A DNA stretch of 64,000 nt, from contig JAVMKO010000155.1 in NCBI GenBank assembly GCA_032164245.1, forward strand, positions 205,001 through 269,000. The letters are read 5' to 3'. Made by a program: the position numbers and the translations under genes. Of the stretch, positions 46,760 to 57,410 are shown one piece after another. The notes beneath the pieces were generated by a model. It searched no databases. It was not told the origin of the DNA and saw nothing but the letters and a program-made list of their open reading frames with translations. The stretch's first letter is position 1, and each line of letters opens with the position of its first letter. The stretch comes from Sternotherus odoratus. Lineage: Eukaryota > Chordata > Testudines > Kinosternidae.

Positions 46760-47220
46760 TCAAGGTCCGAAAGTATAGATCAAGGTTCTATCAGTGTGGT
46801 CTCCACTGGTGCAAAGGATTTGCACACAGTACTTATAATACAGTGATGCTGGGGTTGTGTTCAAACCTCATATAGAATGCCAGTTTGGGGGAATTTGATA
46901 GGAGCCTTCAACTACACAAGGGTAGGTTGCAAAGAGGATGGAGCTCAGCTGTTCTCAGTGGTGGTGGATGACACAACAAGAAGCAATGGTCTCAAGTTGC
47001 AGTGTGGGAGGTCTAGATTGTATATTAGGAAACACTATGTCACTAGGAGGGCAATGAAGCACTAGAATGGGTTCCCTAGGGAGGTGGTGGAATCTCCATC
47101 CTTGCAGGTTTTAAAGGCCTGAATTCACAAAGCCTTGGCTGGGATGATTTAATTAAGCCACGTTATCGCTGGTGACACTAGGATTGAAGGATTATATCAC
47201 ATTATAAACAACTGTAAATT
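46760..47220 (+). mobile_element. CR1 LINE 3' end
   Basis: 'gatgacacaacaagaagcaa', 'tctcaagttgcagtgtggga', 'ggtggtggaatctccatcct' and 'agccttggctgggatgattt' form a long collinear match to the CR1 3' end in sense. 5' truncated. Confidence 0.8.
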
Positions 47221-48637
47221 AAAATGTCATCTGACCTGGAGCTTTCTGTTGTCTTCTAGAAATGCCCCGGGGATCCCCACACTCCCCAGCAGGAGTGAAA
47301 GGAGAAAACCCCACCACTGTCCTGAGCTCCAGGCTGATGCATCAGGGTGTGGGGGGGAATTGACTTTTTTGCTGCTGAGCAGGGAGCCAGGGCAGTTCTC
47401 CTGGCCCTTGCGGCTGTGGAGAAAGATTCAAAGTGTGACCCAAGTGCACCCTAAAGGCCCATCAAACAGAAGGCAAATAAACAGATCCCCAAATCTCTTA
47501 ATACAGAATCTCCTGATTTTGAAGCCCAGTTCATGATTTTTGGGGAGCCTGACTCAGGGTTTTTGAATGTTTGGGGTTGGCTGCTCTGCAGACTGAGAGC
47601 TGGGTCCCCTCCTTCACCCCCAGCACCCCCAGACTGGTCTAAAGCATTAATTCTTTCTTCTCCATCATGCCACTGTAATGCAGCTGCAAATTCCCATTCC
47701 TAGATGGGCTTCTCCACAGATAGTAAATTCCCCACAGGGCTGAGTCCCCACAAGGCTGTTCTGGGGGCTCATAACCTCAAATCACCCCTTTGTGACTCCC
47801 AGGGACACTGCAGGGACAGCAGCTCCATGCTGGGCCCCCCAAAGCACCTGGCGGGGGGAGGATGAAGTTGAACTCCCATGTCAGGGGACTCCTGCTGCCT
47901 GGAGGTGACCATCTTCTCACAGCCCCTCCCCCCCACACACTGACACACCCATGGACTCTCCCCCTCACAGCCCCTCCCCCTGAAACTGACATCCCCAGGG
48001 ACCCTCCCCCTCCTGCCCTTCACACCCAGAGAGGGACTTGTTTGCTGGACCTGCCATTCCAAACCCAGGGGTGAGATTTCTGAGGATTTACTCCCTGAGC
48101 CCCTCCCCTGGGTGCAGAGGGGCTGAGCACAGGCTGCCAGTTTCATCCAGTGATTTCACTCCCCAGGCTCCCAGAGTCTTCTCTGATCCTGTTTACCAGT
48201 GACAGTCAGTGTGGGCCATATGGGGTTCCAGGAGGCTGAGCCTCCCCAAGCCAGGCAAGAAACACTGAATGTGATGCACCTCCCTTTGCAGCTCCATGGC
48301 ACAGAGCTCTTGAGGAGCCTCTGGTGCTCAGACCAGGGCTCCACCTGCCCTCTGTCCCAATAACCTGCCCCCAATCAGCCTCTTCCCCCAGAATCCCACC
48401 CACTGGGGCAAGTAGATCTTCCATCTGCACAACTTACCACCAGCCTCGTTCTTTCAGTCTGTTTTCCCATGGGGGGGTCTCAGAGTAAACCCTCCCCATC
48501 CCTCTATCATCAGATAAACTCCAATATGAAGTGTTTGCTACTGATGGGTTTCAAAAGGACCTGTCTAGTAGGAGATTCATTTCTGGGGGAGTGCTCCAAA
48601 GATCCAGTATTTTGTGTTCAACCAAGGCTTTCTTAGA
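47221..48637. other. Intergenic, nothing recognised
   Basis: 1.4 kb with proline- and serine-rich open frames on both strands that match no family I know. Confidence 0.4.
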
Positions 48638-49101
48638 TTCCATAGTTTTTCCACCCAAGATGGGACTTGAACCCACAATCTCTGGCTTCGGAAGCCAATG
48701 CCTTATCCATTAGGCCACTGGGGCCATTAAAAGCAAAGGTAGGAGGGATGGCTAGTCCCTCTCATAATTGCACATTCCTTCCATCACCCTGGAAGTCAAA
48801 TACCCTTTTTATTCCCCTTACAGAAAAATCTGCATCCCTCATCAGGGATGCACCTGAGCAGATCCCTGACAGAGCTGAGCACCCCCTTTCTGCCAGCCAT
48901 CTGCAGAGAAGAACCCATCCTAGAGTCACAGCTCCCTCCGCCAGCCCCTCCACAGCTGTGGCTCTGAGGGGCAGTGGACGATTAGGGGGTGAATCTGGGG
49001 CTGGAACAGGAGTGAGGTCAACTTGTGAGGAGTGACCAGCTGGGGCAGACCCAGGTTGAGCTTAGGGGCTGCTGGTCGGTTGTTGGGGTCAGAGCTCAAA
49101 T
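48638..49101. repeat. Segmental duplication with 39145-39598
   Basis: Second copy of the Arg-tRNA segment, same orientation, 9.5 kb away. Confidence 0.88.
48652..48724 (-). tRNA. tRNA-Arg(CCG)-like, sister of Arg(CCT)
   Basis: Differs from 39159-39231 at the anticodon (TTGGC-TTCCGAA-GCCAG, CCG), keeps the canonical D loop GGATAAGGC, but has a C5-T68 acceptor mismatch. B box 'GGTTCAAGTCC' is intact. CCG probably arose from CCT by one substitution; identity elements for Arg are retained. Confidence 0.75.
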
Positions 49102-49104
49102 GGG

Positions 49105-49985
49105 ACAGTTTAAAATGTCCTTCAGTGGAAGGGACCATGGTGCTTTGTTATCAGGCTTTTGTCTGCTCTCCTCTCATTTTCCTGTGTCTTTCCCGGAAAC
49201 AGAAGAACCCTCCCTTGACAATCCAAGTTCTCACTGGCTAAGGAAAATGCTTCTTTGAAGAGGAGCATTAGAAAGAATCAAATCCCCAGCCTGGACTTGA
49301 TGAACAGGCTACTGGGACTGGCACTGAGAAGGCGGGAGTCCCAGCGCCACACGTCCTTGTGATTGGCCGGGGATGTCTACGCACAGAGATCCTGACAGCC
49401 AATCTCTGCTGGGCTTGCAGGAAATGGCGAGTTCCTCTCCTGTCACCTTCCTTTTGATGGTCAGTGATGAAGAATGGAGCAGTGAGGAGAAAAGTCCCAG
49501 GCAGCAGCACCGTGGCTAAGCTGGCCAAGGCACTTGCCGGGTAGAGTGGAGGTTAGGGGTGTAGCTCCCAGAGGTGCCTTGTCGAATGTGTTACGGGTGC
49601 CATGTACAATCCATGCCAAGCTAGTGCCTTGTGAGCTCTGGCACTGGCAGGAAGTGGTGCAGGATGCTGGGCAGAGGCCCTGGATACCAGCTGCTGCTGG
49701 GTGTCTCTGTGATATGGTGGGTCAGTGAGTTCAGCTGTTAATTGAAAGGGGGGTTTATGTTCCCCCAGGGCTCCCATCAAAGTCATGATCCTCGTGGGAG
49801 CTGTCAGCTGTCAGCCCATGTGGTCCAGGCTGTGGACATGACTCAGGCTCGGGCACCATGGCCGCACTTCCCTGACGAGCCATGAAACAGGCCAAGTGCT
49901 TTGTGCAGCTGTATCGATGCTGCCGTTGTTGGACACTTCTGAGAGGATCAGTTCAGGACACATTGCGTAGAGCAGGGCAGTTATA
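49105..49985. other. Intergenic, nothing recognised
   Basis: Contains a tRNA A-box-like phrase near 49510 (see rejected items) and no other supported feature. Confidence 0.4.
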
Positions 49986-49989
49986 ACCC

Positions 49990-50640
49990 AAGGCTGGGTT
50001 TCCTTTACGCTAAAGACACCGAACCAGCCAAAGAGAGAGGACTTTGGGTTTACCCCACTGACTAACCATAAGTCACACAAGCTAGTTCTTAGAGCAGGCC
50101 TGGGGGCCACATGCAGCCTGCACGGGCTCACTGTGTGGCCCATGGGGGGTAAATGGGGGTGGGGCAAACCAAGCAGGGGGTGGGAGGGGAAGCGGATGGG
50201 TGCTTGGCGAGGGCTTTTTGGCCCACAGCTGGGTTTTTTGCAGTAATATGGCCCCTGCTGCTTTCCAAGTTGTGCAGGCCTGACATAGACACTCCAGTTT
50301 CCCAGTATCCCCACCGGTAACACTTGCTATGGGGATGACTGGGGATGAAAACCAATACCCCAGTAAAAGCAAAAAGATTCTCCTGATCCCAAAGAACCAA
50401 GGTCCAGACCCAGGTCAATATACAAGTCAGATCTTACCCACAAATCACACTGAGGAATCTTAGGATCTAAAAACTAAATGTTTATTCATGAAATAAAAAC
50501 ATAGAGCGGAGAGCTAAAAATAGTTAAATGGAATCGATTACATACAGTGACGGCAATATTCTTGGTTCAGATTTGTTGCAGTGATGGAATAAACTGCAGG
50601 TTCAAATAATTTCTCTGCAGCACATTCACAGCCGGTACGG
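49990..50640 (-). mobile_element. LTR-like interspersed repeat, copy 2
   Basis: Same family as 18826-20700 and 54945-55965 ('gaaccagccaaagagagagg', 'ccagacccaggtcaatat', 'gaatctaaaaactaaa'-like blocks). Interrupted at 50095-50282. Confidence 0.5.
50095..50282. mobile_element. Short hAT-like insertion within copy 2
   Basis: Absent from the sister repeats at the corresponding point. Bounded by 'CAGGCCTG' at both ends and flanked by 'tcttagag'/'acatagac', a 5/8 target duplication with the TAGA core. Confidence 0.5.
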
Positions 50641-50784
50641 GTCATTTATTCCACCAGCCTGCGAGGACAGAGGGGACGTCAGGAAGTTGCCCCTTCAATC
50701 CCCCCAAAAGGTTCTTCTTATGAAAAGCAAAATCTTGAAGAGAAAAAGTGACATCACAAAGGACTCCAAAGGCACAGACTGTAA

Positions 50785-50857
50785 CACCTGACCAGGGATT
50801 TGAACCCTGGACCCTCAGATTAAAAGTCTAATGTGCTACCAACTGAGGTAGCCAGGC
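50785..50857 (-). tRNA. tRNA-Lys(TTT), D arm damaged
   Basis: GCCTGGC/GTCAGGT acceptor, TTAGA-CTTTTAA-TCTGA anticodon arm (TTT) and CAGGG-TTCAAAT-CCCTG T arm all pair. The D stem CCTC/GCAC does not, because GAGC changed to GCAC and G10 to C. B box intact. Likely a recent loss. Confidence 0.72.
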
Positions 50858-50859
50858 TC

Positions 50860-51190
50860 TTAAAAAGAAGAGGAAGTTCATGCAGAGAAGAAACTAGTCA
50901 AGAAAAAGCGAGCAGACAATAGAGGAAACCTGCTGTTCACTCCTGTCCAGCCTGGGTCCCTAGGGCGGGATCAGCTACAGCTCTACCACCTGCCAGGCAC
51001 TGACATGTTTTCGCACTGGGGAGTGGGCCCAGGACAAGCTCTGGCTTGGACCAGGCAGCAGTGCACTTTGGCGAGGGGGCCTAGTGTGGGTGGGTCTGGC
51101 CACGGGGGTCTTGATGCTGAAGAGCCGGGGCTGGCCAGGGGACTGCGCTGGCATAGGGTGGGTAGGGGGAGGGACCAGACCGGAGGGGTG
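50860..51190. other. Intergenic, nothing recognised
   Basis: No supported feature. Confidence 0.4.
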
Positions 51191-51203
51191 GAGCCACGTG
51201 AGA

Positions 51204-51391
51204 ACATATGCAGATATGTGTGCAAACAGAGCATTGTGGGAGTGGGAGCAGACTGCTGAGCATGGCCCAAATGTGGCCCCAGGGACTGGTGTGGAGAAGG
51301 GTGAGGGATGCGAGGCCACTTCGGGGCAGATCGAGAGCCGTTGGGGCAGGTGTGGGTGGAACGTGGTGGTCCCCACAGTGGGTTGAGAGTG
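51204..51391 (+). promoter_or_regulatory. U1 snRNA promoter (DSE and PSE)
   Basis: Distal part: 'catatgcagatatg' (octamer-like) at about 51204 and an SPH/ZNF143 site GCATTGTGGG (51231-51240), i.e. about -203. Proximal part: 'CCCCACAGTGGGTTGAGAGT' from 51371, at -63 to -43, resembling the human U1 PSE in its GTGNGT..GAGAGTG core. Spacing is right for vertebrate snRNA genes. Confidence 0.65.
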
Positions 51392-51433
51392 TGGGGTGAA
51401 CAATGGCGGGTGGCGACTTGCAGTGAAGAGCTC

Positions 51434-51597
51434 ATACTTACCTGGCAGGGGAAATACCATGATCATGAAGGTGGTTTTCCCAGGGTGAGGTTCATCCATT
51501 GCACTGTGGGTGGGCTGACCCCTGTGATTTCCCCAAATGTGGGAAACTCAACTGCAGTATTTGTGGTAGTAGGGGACTGCGTTCGTACTCTCCCCTG
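51434..51597 (+). ncRNA. RNU1: U1 snRNA gene
   Basis: 164 bp, the exact vertebrate U1 length. 5' 'ATACTTACCTGGCAGGGG' carries the 5'-splice-site-pairing ACTTACCTG unchanged. Stem-loop I has GATCATGAAGG (U1-70K loop), stem-loop II keeps ATTGCAC (U1A loop) with a re-paired stem, the Sm site is ATTTGTGG, and the end is 'CTCTCCCCTG'. U1 defines 5' splice sites. A 3' box follows and DSE/PSE precede, so this is a bona fide locus. Changes from the human sequence are mostly G/C to A/T and scattered, so a minor variant is possible. Confidence 0.92.
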
Positions 51598-51605
51598 ACA
51601 ATCTG

Positions 51606-51620
51606 TTAAAGAAAGATGAG
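51606..51620 (+). terminator. U1 3' box
   Basis: 'GTTAAAGAAAGATGAGA' region about 9 nt after the RNA end fits GTTTN0-3AAARNNAGA with one missing T. Confidence 0.7.
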
Positions 51621-51624
51621 ACAG

Positions 51625-52400
51625 CAGTGACTGCTGTGGAGAGCTTTGGCTTGCATTTGAATCTGTTGTTGTTGTAGTGATTACTTAATATTCCAATGAT
51701 GGTTCTAGTTTGTGGGGTTGGTTATTGTTCCTTGTTTTGATCTAAACTGAGTGCTATGGTTGTTCTGGTGTTTCTTCAGCTGCCTGTAGGTAGTTTTGGG
51801 CTTGTTTATTATTCCCAGTTGTTTAACAAAAGGAAGAAAAGCTCAATATGTCTGGGTTATGCAGTAACATGTTGTGCTTTCTTTTTGGAGCATAGGCGGC
51901 TGGCTCGCATTCCCGTTCTTCCCGGGGCTCTTGGATCTGGCCTGTGCTCTAGTCTGCTTTTTGGGGAGCTTGAGCCAGTGCCTTCTTCGACACTAAGGAG
52001 CTCCTTGGCTGCTCTGCTTCTTTCCCTGCTTGCAGCATTTTGCCCATCTCTCCTTCTCGGTTGCCTTCTCTGCACAGAGCCAGGCATGCTATTCTGAGTG
52101 GCACGGTAAGGGGGCTGGGGAATTGGAGAAAGGGCATGAGGTCCAGGGGCAGTCAAGGGGCAGTGAGTGGAGGGTTGGATGTGTCATAGGCTATGGGGGG
52201 ACCTGTCAGGGGGAGGGGTGTGGAGAGGGATGAGGGCAGTAAGGGGTCAGGGAGCATTCTGGTGGGGGGGGGGGAGCCATGGGACAGGGAGTCATTGGCT
52301 AGGAATGGGAGTCCTGGGGGTCTGTCAGGGAACAGGGGTGTGGATGGGGTCAAGGCAGTCAGGGGTAAGGGTGGTCAGTTGGGGGAGTCATCAGGGACAA
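51625..52400. other. Intergenic, nothing recognised
   Basis: 52090-52400 is G-rich and degenerate, like the interior of the 12168 hAT family, but without ends. Confidence 0.4.
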
Positions 52401-52520
52401 GGAGAAGGGGTGTGTAGATAGGGCGTGGGGTTCCAGGAGGGAGTGTTCAGGGGACAAGGAGAAGGGATGTGTAGATAGGGCATGGGGTCCCAGGAGGGAG
52501 TGTTCAGGGGACAAGGAGGG
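52400..52520. repeat. 57-bp tandem duplication
   Basis: 'gtagatagggc(a/g)tgggg' recurs at 52414 and 52471 with the whole intervening 57-bp unit repeated. Confidence 0.8.
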
Positions 52521-52599
52521 TTGGGTATTCTGGTGGGGCAGTTAGTAGGAAGGAAGTGGCTAGGTACCCCCTGTTGAGTGTTCTCTTTTTTAATCGTTC

Positions 52600-52725
52600 A
52601 AGAATAGCAGTCGTGTTAGTCTCTATCCCTAAAGAAAGCGAGGAATACTTGTAGCACCTTAGAGAGTTTATTTCAGCATAAGCTTTCGTGAGCTATAGCC
52701 CACTTCGTCGGATGTATAGACTGGA
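52600..52725. mobile_element. Common interspersed repeat fragment
   Basis: 'gtagcaccttagagagttta' and 'ataagctttcgtgagctata' to 'cacttcgtcggatg' is a phrase I recall as abundant in turtle and crocodilian genomes; the family is unassigned. Confidence 0.45.
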
Positions 52726-52891
52726 ACAGAAGTAAGATGCATTTATACACACAGAAAGAAAACGAAAAGAAAAAATCTGTACATTAGCATACTTAGAATG
52801 AAATAGTGAAAGAATTTGCTTCTTTTTTCTATGCAGAATTGATGAAAGCAGGATGAATTATTTCCAGGGCTGTAAGTAAGAAAACACAAAC

Positions 52892-52963
52892 TAGTAGAGG
52901 ATGGTTTCAATCTATCAACCACTGGGGTATAGGCCCAGCACACTTCTGCTGCACCAATCTGCT
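52892..52963 (-). pseudogene. Initiator tRNA-Met relic with TAT anticodon
   Basis: Minus strand follows initiator tRNA-Met closely ('GCAGAAGTGTGCTGGGCC', 'TTGATAGATTGAAACCATC'). The CTGGG/CCCAG stem with its three G-C pairs is kept, but the loop is CCTATAC: C34 became T (anticodon TAT) and A38 became C. Two acceptor mismatches. Probably dead. Confidence 0.75.
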
Positions 52964-53264
52964 ATGAAAGTGAAAGTCTCCATGACTCAATTACAGGTCT
53001 GCTCCCCATAGTTGACTGCACTCACAAGCTGTGTAAGTGAGAGTTATGCCCATGAGATTTAGACACTTTCTAGGTAGGTGATTGTCCATGTGTCACATCT
53101 CCAAAGCTGAACTGAAATGTGGTGGCTGCATTCGCTTCCGGGGGCTCCTTAGTCTAATGATTCACCAAAACCAGCCCCTCCCCTCACTTTTCCCCTGCTG
53201 AGATCCAGCCAGACACAGACACCCTGCCTGGCCCCCAGCCCGGGGAAACTTCATTCTGCAGCGG

Positions 53265-53440
53265 GGCAGCTTGGGAGATGTAGTTCCTGAGAGGCACGGG
53301 CTGGGAGAGAATGGGAGGTGAGGAAGGGTCAGCCTGGCCTGGGAGACATCCCTTACCTGGGCTGGAGAGGGAGGAAGTGCCCCGGTGCAGGCTGGGAGAT
53401 GTAGTTCCTGACTCTCCCGTGAGTGGAAGTGAAGTTGTTC
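53265..53440. promoter_or_regulatory. Orphan KZFP-type promoter
   Basis: Two ZNF143/SBS-like sites in antisense form ('gggagatgtagttcctga' at about 53273 and 53393) and an ETS-like GGAAGTGAAG near 53425 reproduce the promoter block of 7965-8110. No KRAB exon follows in the window on either strand. Confidence 0.5.
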
Positions 53441-53934
53441 CAGGGGCTGCTGAGCCCGGCTGCAAACGTGCCCTGGATGCTGTAACTTGTGTGGGGTGGT
53501 TTGAGCCTCTCCCAGAGCTGGAGAAGAGTTTTGTGGGAGAGCCTGAGACAGGGACACCCGTGAGCTGGAGGAGGGGCACTCTCTGCCGCAAACAGGGCCT
53601 GGGGGGCCCAGGAAGGGGAGGATGCCAAGGAGCCATTTCCCCACATGAAGGTCATTGAGTGCCCCTGTGGGGCTGGGGTGGGTAGCACTGGGGCTGGCTG
53701 TGGGGCTTGGTCGGGGGTTGATGTCTGCACAGACTCTCAACTGCCAGGCAGGAGGGGGCACTTCGGACATTATCAGACAGGCTCAGTGAAGTGCCAGAGC
53801 AATACAGACACTCCCCAGAGCACGGAGCAGCATCCGCCCCTGCAGCCGGGCAATGAGTATTTCCCACCGCGGGGAAGCCAGGACAACAGATTGGGGCAGC
53901 AAGTGGTGGCCAGACTCTCACCAGCAGGGTCTAG

Positions 53935-54410
53935 TCTAGATCAGGGACCAGCTCAACTTCCTTCTCGCCCCACTGGCCACCAGTCCGTTTCTGCCACCAG
54001 GCCAGCCGGGACAGCTGAGTGGGGCCAACTCGCCCCACTGGCCCCCCGTTTCTGCCACCAGGCCAACCGCTGACAGCGGCTGGGGGCCCCCCAGCCCAGC
54101 TGGCCACCCCCCCAGCCCTGCCACCCCTCCAGCTGACAGCGGCTGGGGGGTCCCCAGCCCAGCCGGCGCTCCCCCACCCCCAGCTGACAGTGGCTGGGGA
54201 CTCCCCAGCCCAGCCGCCCCCCCCTCCCCAGCCCAGCCAGCGCTCCCCCCACCAGCTGGCAGCAGCGAGACCCGAGAGCCAGGGAGCAGCGAGAGCCTCC
54301 CTTGCTGCTCCCTCCCCCCCTCCCCCGGACTGAGCCGCTGCCGCTGGCCGGGCTCTGCTCCGGCCGGGGACAGGCGCTCGTCCGGGGGAGAGCCGCCCCG
54401 GATGACTACC
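53935..54410. repeat. GC-rich tandem-like block
   Basis: Repeated 'ctgacagcggctggggg' and 'ccccagcccagcc' units (53990-54260). Open frames are by-products. No gene. Confidence 0.55.
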
Positions 54411-54467
54411 GGTAGAGCTGTACCGGCCCCCCCCTAAAGTCAGGGGGCCCGGTACAGCTCTACCCGT
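54411..54467. repeat. Long perfect hairpin
   Basis: 'GGTAGAGCTGTACCGG' and its exact inverse 'CCGGTACAGCTCTACC' with further C6/G5 pairing and a short loop around 'taaagtc'. Likely a transposon terminus or fold-back junction. Confidence 0.8.
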
Positions 54468-54493
54468 AGTACCCCCCTGTCGCCGGCCCTGCA

Positions 54494-54939
54494 CGAGCCC
54501 CTGCTGCCAACAGCCAGTCCCAAACAATGCTGCTGCCATGGGCTGCTGCCATCTGCCCCCTGCTGCTGCAGGCAGCCTGTGCCCCGGCCACGGTGTGCTG
54601 CCAGCTCCCCCATAAGGCTGGTCCTGGCTGCGGCTCCTGCCGCGGCAGGCTGTGGTGGCCCTGCGAGCTTGGTCCCAGCTCCTGCTGCGGCGGGCTGCTG
54701 GTGGCCCCGTGAGCCCGGTCTGGGCCCTGGCTCCTGCTGTGGTGGGCTTCTGGTGCCTCTGTTGGGCTGCTGGAACCCCCCCCCACTGGCCTCAGGGGGC
54801 TGCTGGAACCCCCCGATCCCAGTCCCTGGCACAGTGGGCTGCAGGCATGCCCCCCCCGCTTGATCCCTGGAGGGGGGGTCGCTCTTAGAGGCCCGGTATG
54901 GGAAAGGGGTCACCACTACAAAAAGTTTGAGAACCACTG
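54494..54939. mobile_element. Truncated hAT element (family of 14766), inverted
   Basis: Ends 'AAAAAGTTTGAGAACCACTG'; the interior ('gctgctgcaggcagcc', 'ggaaccccccc') is the inverse of 14766-15350. The other terminus is missing. Confidence 0.75.
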
Positions 54940-54944
54940 CTCTA

Positions 54945-55965
54945 AAGGCACCGAACCAGCCAAAGAGAGAGGACTTTGATTTTACCCCTCTGGCTAACCG
55001 TAAGTCACACAAGCAATTTCCTTAGACACCCCAGTTTCCCAGTATCACCACCGGCGTTACTCATTATGGGGATGACTGGGTATGAAAACCAATACCGCAG
55101 TGAAAGCAAAAAGATTCTCCTGATTCAAAGGACCAAGCCCCAGACCCAGGTCAATATAAATGTCAGTTCTTACCACAAATCACACTGATGCCAATCCCTT
55201 AGAATCTAAAAACTAAAGGTTTATTCATAAAATAAAAAAGATAGAGCAGAGAGCTAAAATAGGTCAAATGGAATCAATTTCATCCACTAACCACGAAGTT
55301 CTTGGTTCAGACTTGTCTCAGTGATGGAATAAACTGCAGGCTCAAATCAATTCTCTGCAGCACATTCACAGGCTGTACAGGTCATTCAGTGCTTTGTTCA
55401 GCCCTTCAGTTTGGAGCTAAGTCCCTCCAGAGATCAGAAGCAGGAGTGAAGACAAAGGGAGGGGTTTCCAGGGTCTTTTACATTTCCTGCCTGTGGAAGG
55501 ACACCCCTCGGTTCTGACTGTGGAAAATCACAGCAACGAGGTGGAGTCTGGAGTCAAATGGGCAGGTCACATGTCCATACATGACTCAGTTTGCTGGCTA
55601 TTGTCTACATGTTGGTATGAACATTCACAGGAAAGCTCAGCTGTGGATTGGTGTCTTTCAAAGTCCATTGTCAGTTAAGTCTTCCTTGATTGGGCACTTA
55701 CTGAGCATAGTCCTTTCTCAAGAAGCTGACCAAACACATCACTGAGGCTCCTTAGAGTCAAATCCATTTGAGATACAAGTCCATAACCCATGATCATAAC
55801 TTCAAATACAGGAATGGTTCACACCTACAGCTAGTATAATTATAACCAGTGAATCATCACCTGGTCAGAGACACCTCACACCACAACCTTTGTACAATAT
55901 TTGCTGCAAATATATAACAGTGGGGCAGCAATGATCGATATGGTCCCAGTTCATATTAATAACAT
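54945..55965 (-). mobile_element. LTR-like interspersed repeat, copy 3
   Basis: Third and least interrupted member of the 18826/49990 family. Minus strand has AATAAAC near 55225. Boundaries are estimated. Confidence 0.5.
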
Positions 55966-56264
55966 CCCAGCAGCCTACAAAGAAGTGGGAAGGAGGCAGT
56001 TTTGGAGCTGGCGTGTCTCGTCCAGTTCTTCCCTGCAGCGTGGGCAGACATCGGGAAGGGAGCAAAACAGGTCAGGCTGAAGGTTTTGCGCTCGGCCATG
56101 AGGATTAAGCCTGAGCCTGCAGCCTGGGGGCTGGATTTCTGACGTGTGTCCATTGCATGCTTTGGGCCACCAGCAGAACCCACTGAGGGCAACAGGGATG
56201 GTTTCCAGGCAGAAAAGAGAGCCCTTGAGGCTTTGAACAGATCTTTGAGAGACAGGGCCATTGT

Positions 56265-56338
56265 CATCCCTGGGTGGGCTCAAACCACCAACCTTGTAGT
56301 TAACAACCAAACATGCTCACCCATTGCACCACAGCAAC
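56265..56338 (-). tRNA. tRNA-Asn(GTT), possibly decayed
   Basis: 74 nt with loop TTGTTAA (anticodon GTT), T arm 'GGTGGTTTGAGCCCACC' paired, acceptor GTTGCTG/CAGGGAT with one G-G clash, anticodon stem TTTGG/CTACA with one T-C mismatch. B box 'GGTTTGAGCCC' has C to T at a CpG. Function uncertain. Confidence 0.7.
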
Positions 56339-56344
56339 ACACAT

Positions 56345-56955
56345 TTGCTGGTTCTAAGGCTGCTCCTTCACACCCGGCACATCTGCCTGGCCGCACTAGT
56401 GCTCACAAGGTGATAGTGTGGATGCTGCCACAGGCAGCCAATTATCTGGGCCCCTGGTGCCTGGGCTCCAGCAATATTCAGGGCCCAGGGTCCCAGTTCT
56501 ACCAATGTCTGGAGCTGGGTCTCTCTCCTGGCCCCGCCTGTCACCCCACCCATGTTCCCACCTCCCTTGCTGCCACGGCCCCTCCCTCTGCTCTGGAGCT
56601 GAGCGTCCCTGTCTCTCCCCTGCAGCTCCATGCTGCCTCCCTGCAGCAACTGCCATCGCAGGGTCCTAGTGTCCCCCAACTGCTGCTGCCAGGGCAGACT
56701 GACCCTGACCTTGCCCTTCCCCCTCAGATCCTTTCATTTTCCAATGGGACCCTCCACCAGCACAGGGGGCTGCCCACCCACAGTCACTGCTCCTGCAATG
56801 CTGGGCAAGGGTCAGTCCCACCCCCACCCCCAGTGAGGGGCAGCAGCAGAGGAGGAGGCAGCCATGTGAGAGCAGCCTCCTCCCCAGCCCCCTCTGCAGG
56901 GCAGATGAGGGGCTTCCTGTACCTGAGAGGGGGTCCGAGGAGCACATGGGGTGAC
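56345..56955. other. Intergenic, C-rich, nothing recognised
   Basis: A long open frame (56146-56970) is low complexity and matches no family I know. Confidence 0.4.
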
Positions 56956-56959
56956 ACTG

Positions 56960-57400
56960 GTGCGAGGTGAGTATAGTGCAGGGGGGACCTGAGGGATCCT
57001 CCCTGGAGCTCGCTGCTGTCAGCAGGGAGAAGACTGGGGGAATAGTCCCCTCTGGTCCTTACCCTGACTGCACCCCAAACTCCTCATCCCCAGCCCTGTC
57101 ATATCCCAGAGCCCTCACCCCTGCACCCAACCCTCTGCCCCAGCCCTGTCCTACCCCAGAGCCCTCATCCCCTGCACCAACCCTCTGCCCCAGCCCTGAG
57201 CCCCTCCCACACTCCAAACCCCTCCCACATCCCTCACCTGTGCACCCCAGACCTCTGCCTGAGATCCTCCCACATTATGAACCCCCACTGCCACCCCATC
57301 CCCACCACAAACCCCTCATCCCCAGCCCCACCCCAGAGCCTCACCATAAATGCCTCACCCCAGACCAACCCCAGAGACCTCCCATTTTTCCATTCTTTAA
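56960..57400. repeat. C-rich interspersed repeat
   Basis: Relative of 5180-5460 with 'gatcctccctggagctcg' and 'gactgcaccccaaactcctc', followed by 'ccccagccctgagcccc' units. Confidence 0.6.
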
Positions 57401-57410
57401 AACTATATAT

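Noticed and set aside
49500..49575. A-box-like 'ccgtggctaagctggccaag', reminiscent of tRNA-Ser/Leu
   Set aside because: No T arm or B box downstream and no foldable anticodon arm.
56146..56970. Open frame of 274 codons
   Set aside because: Low-complexity, overlaps the tRNA-Asn and a C-rich repeat; no homology recognised.
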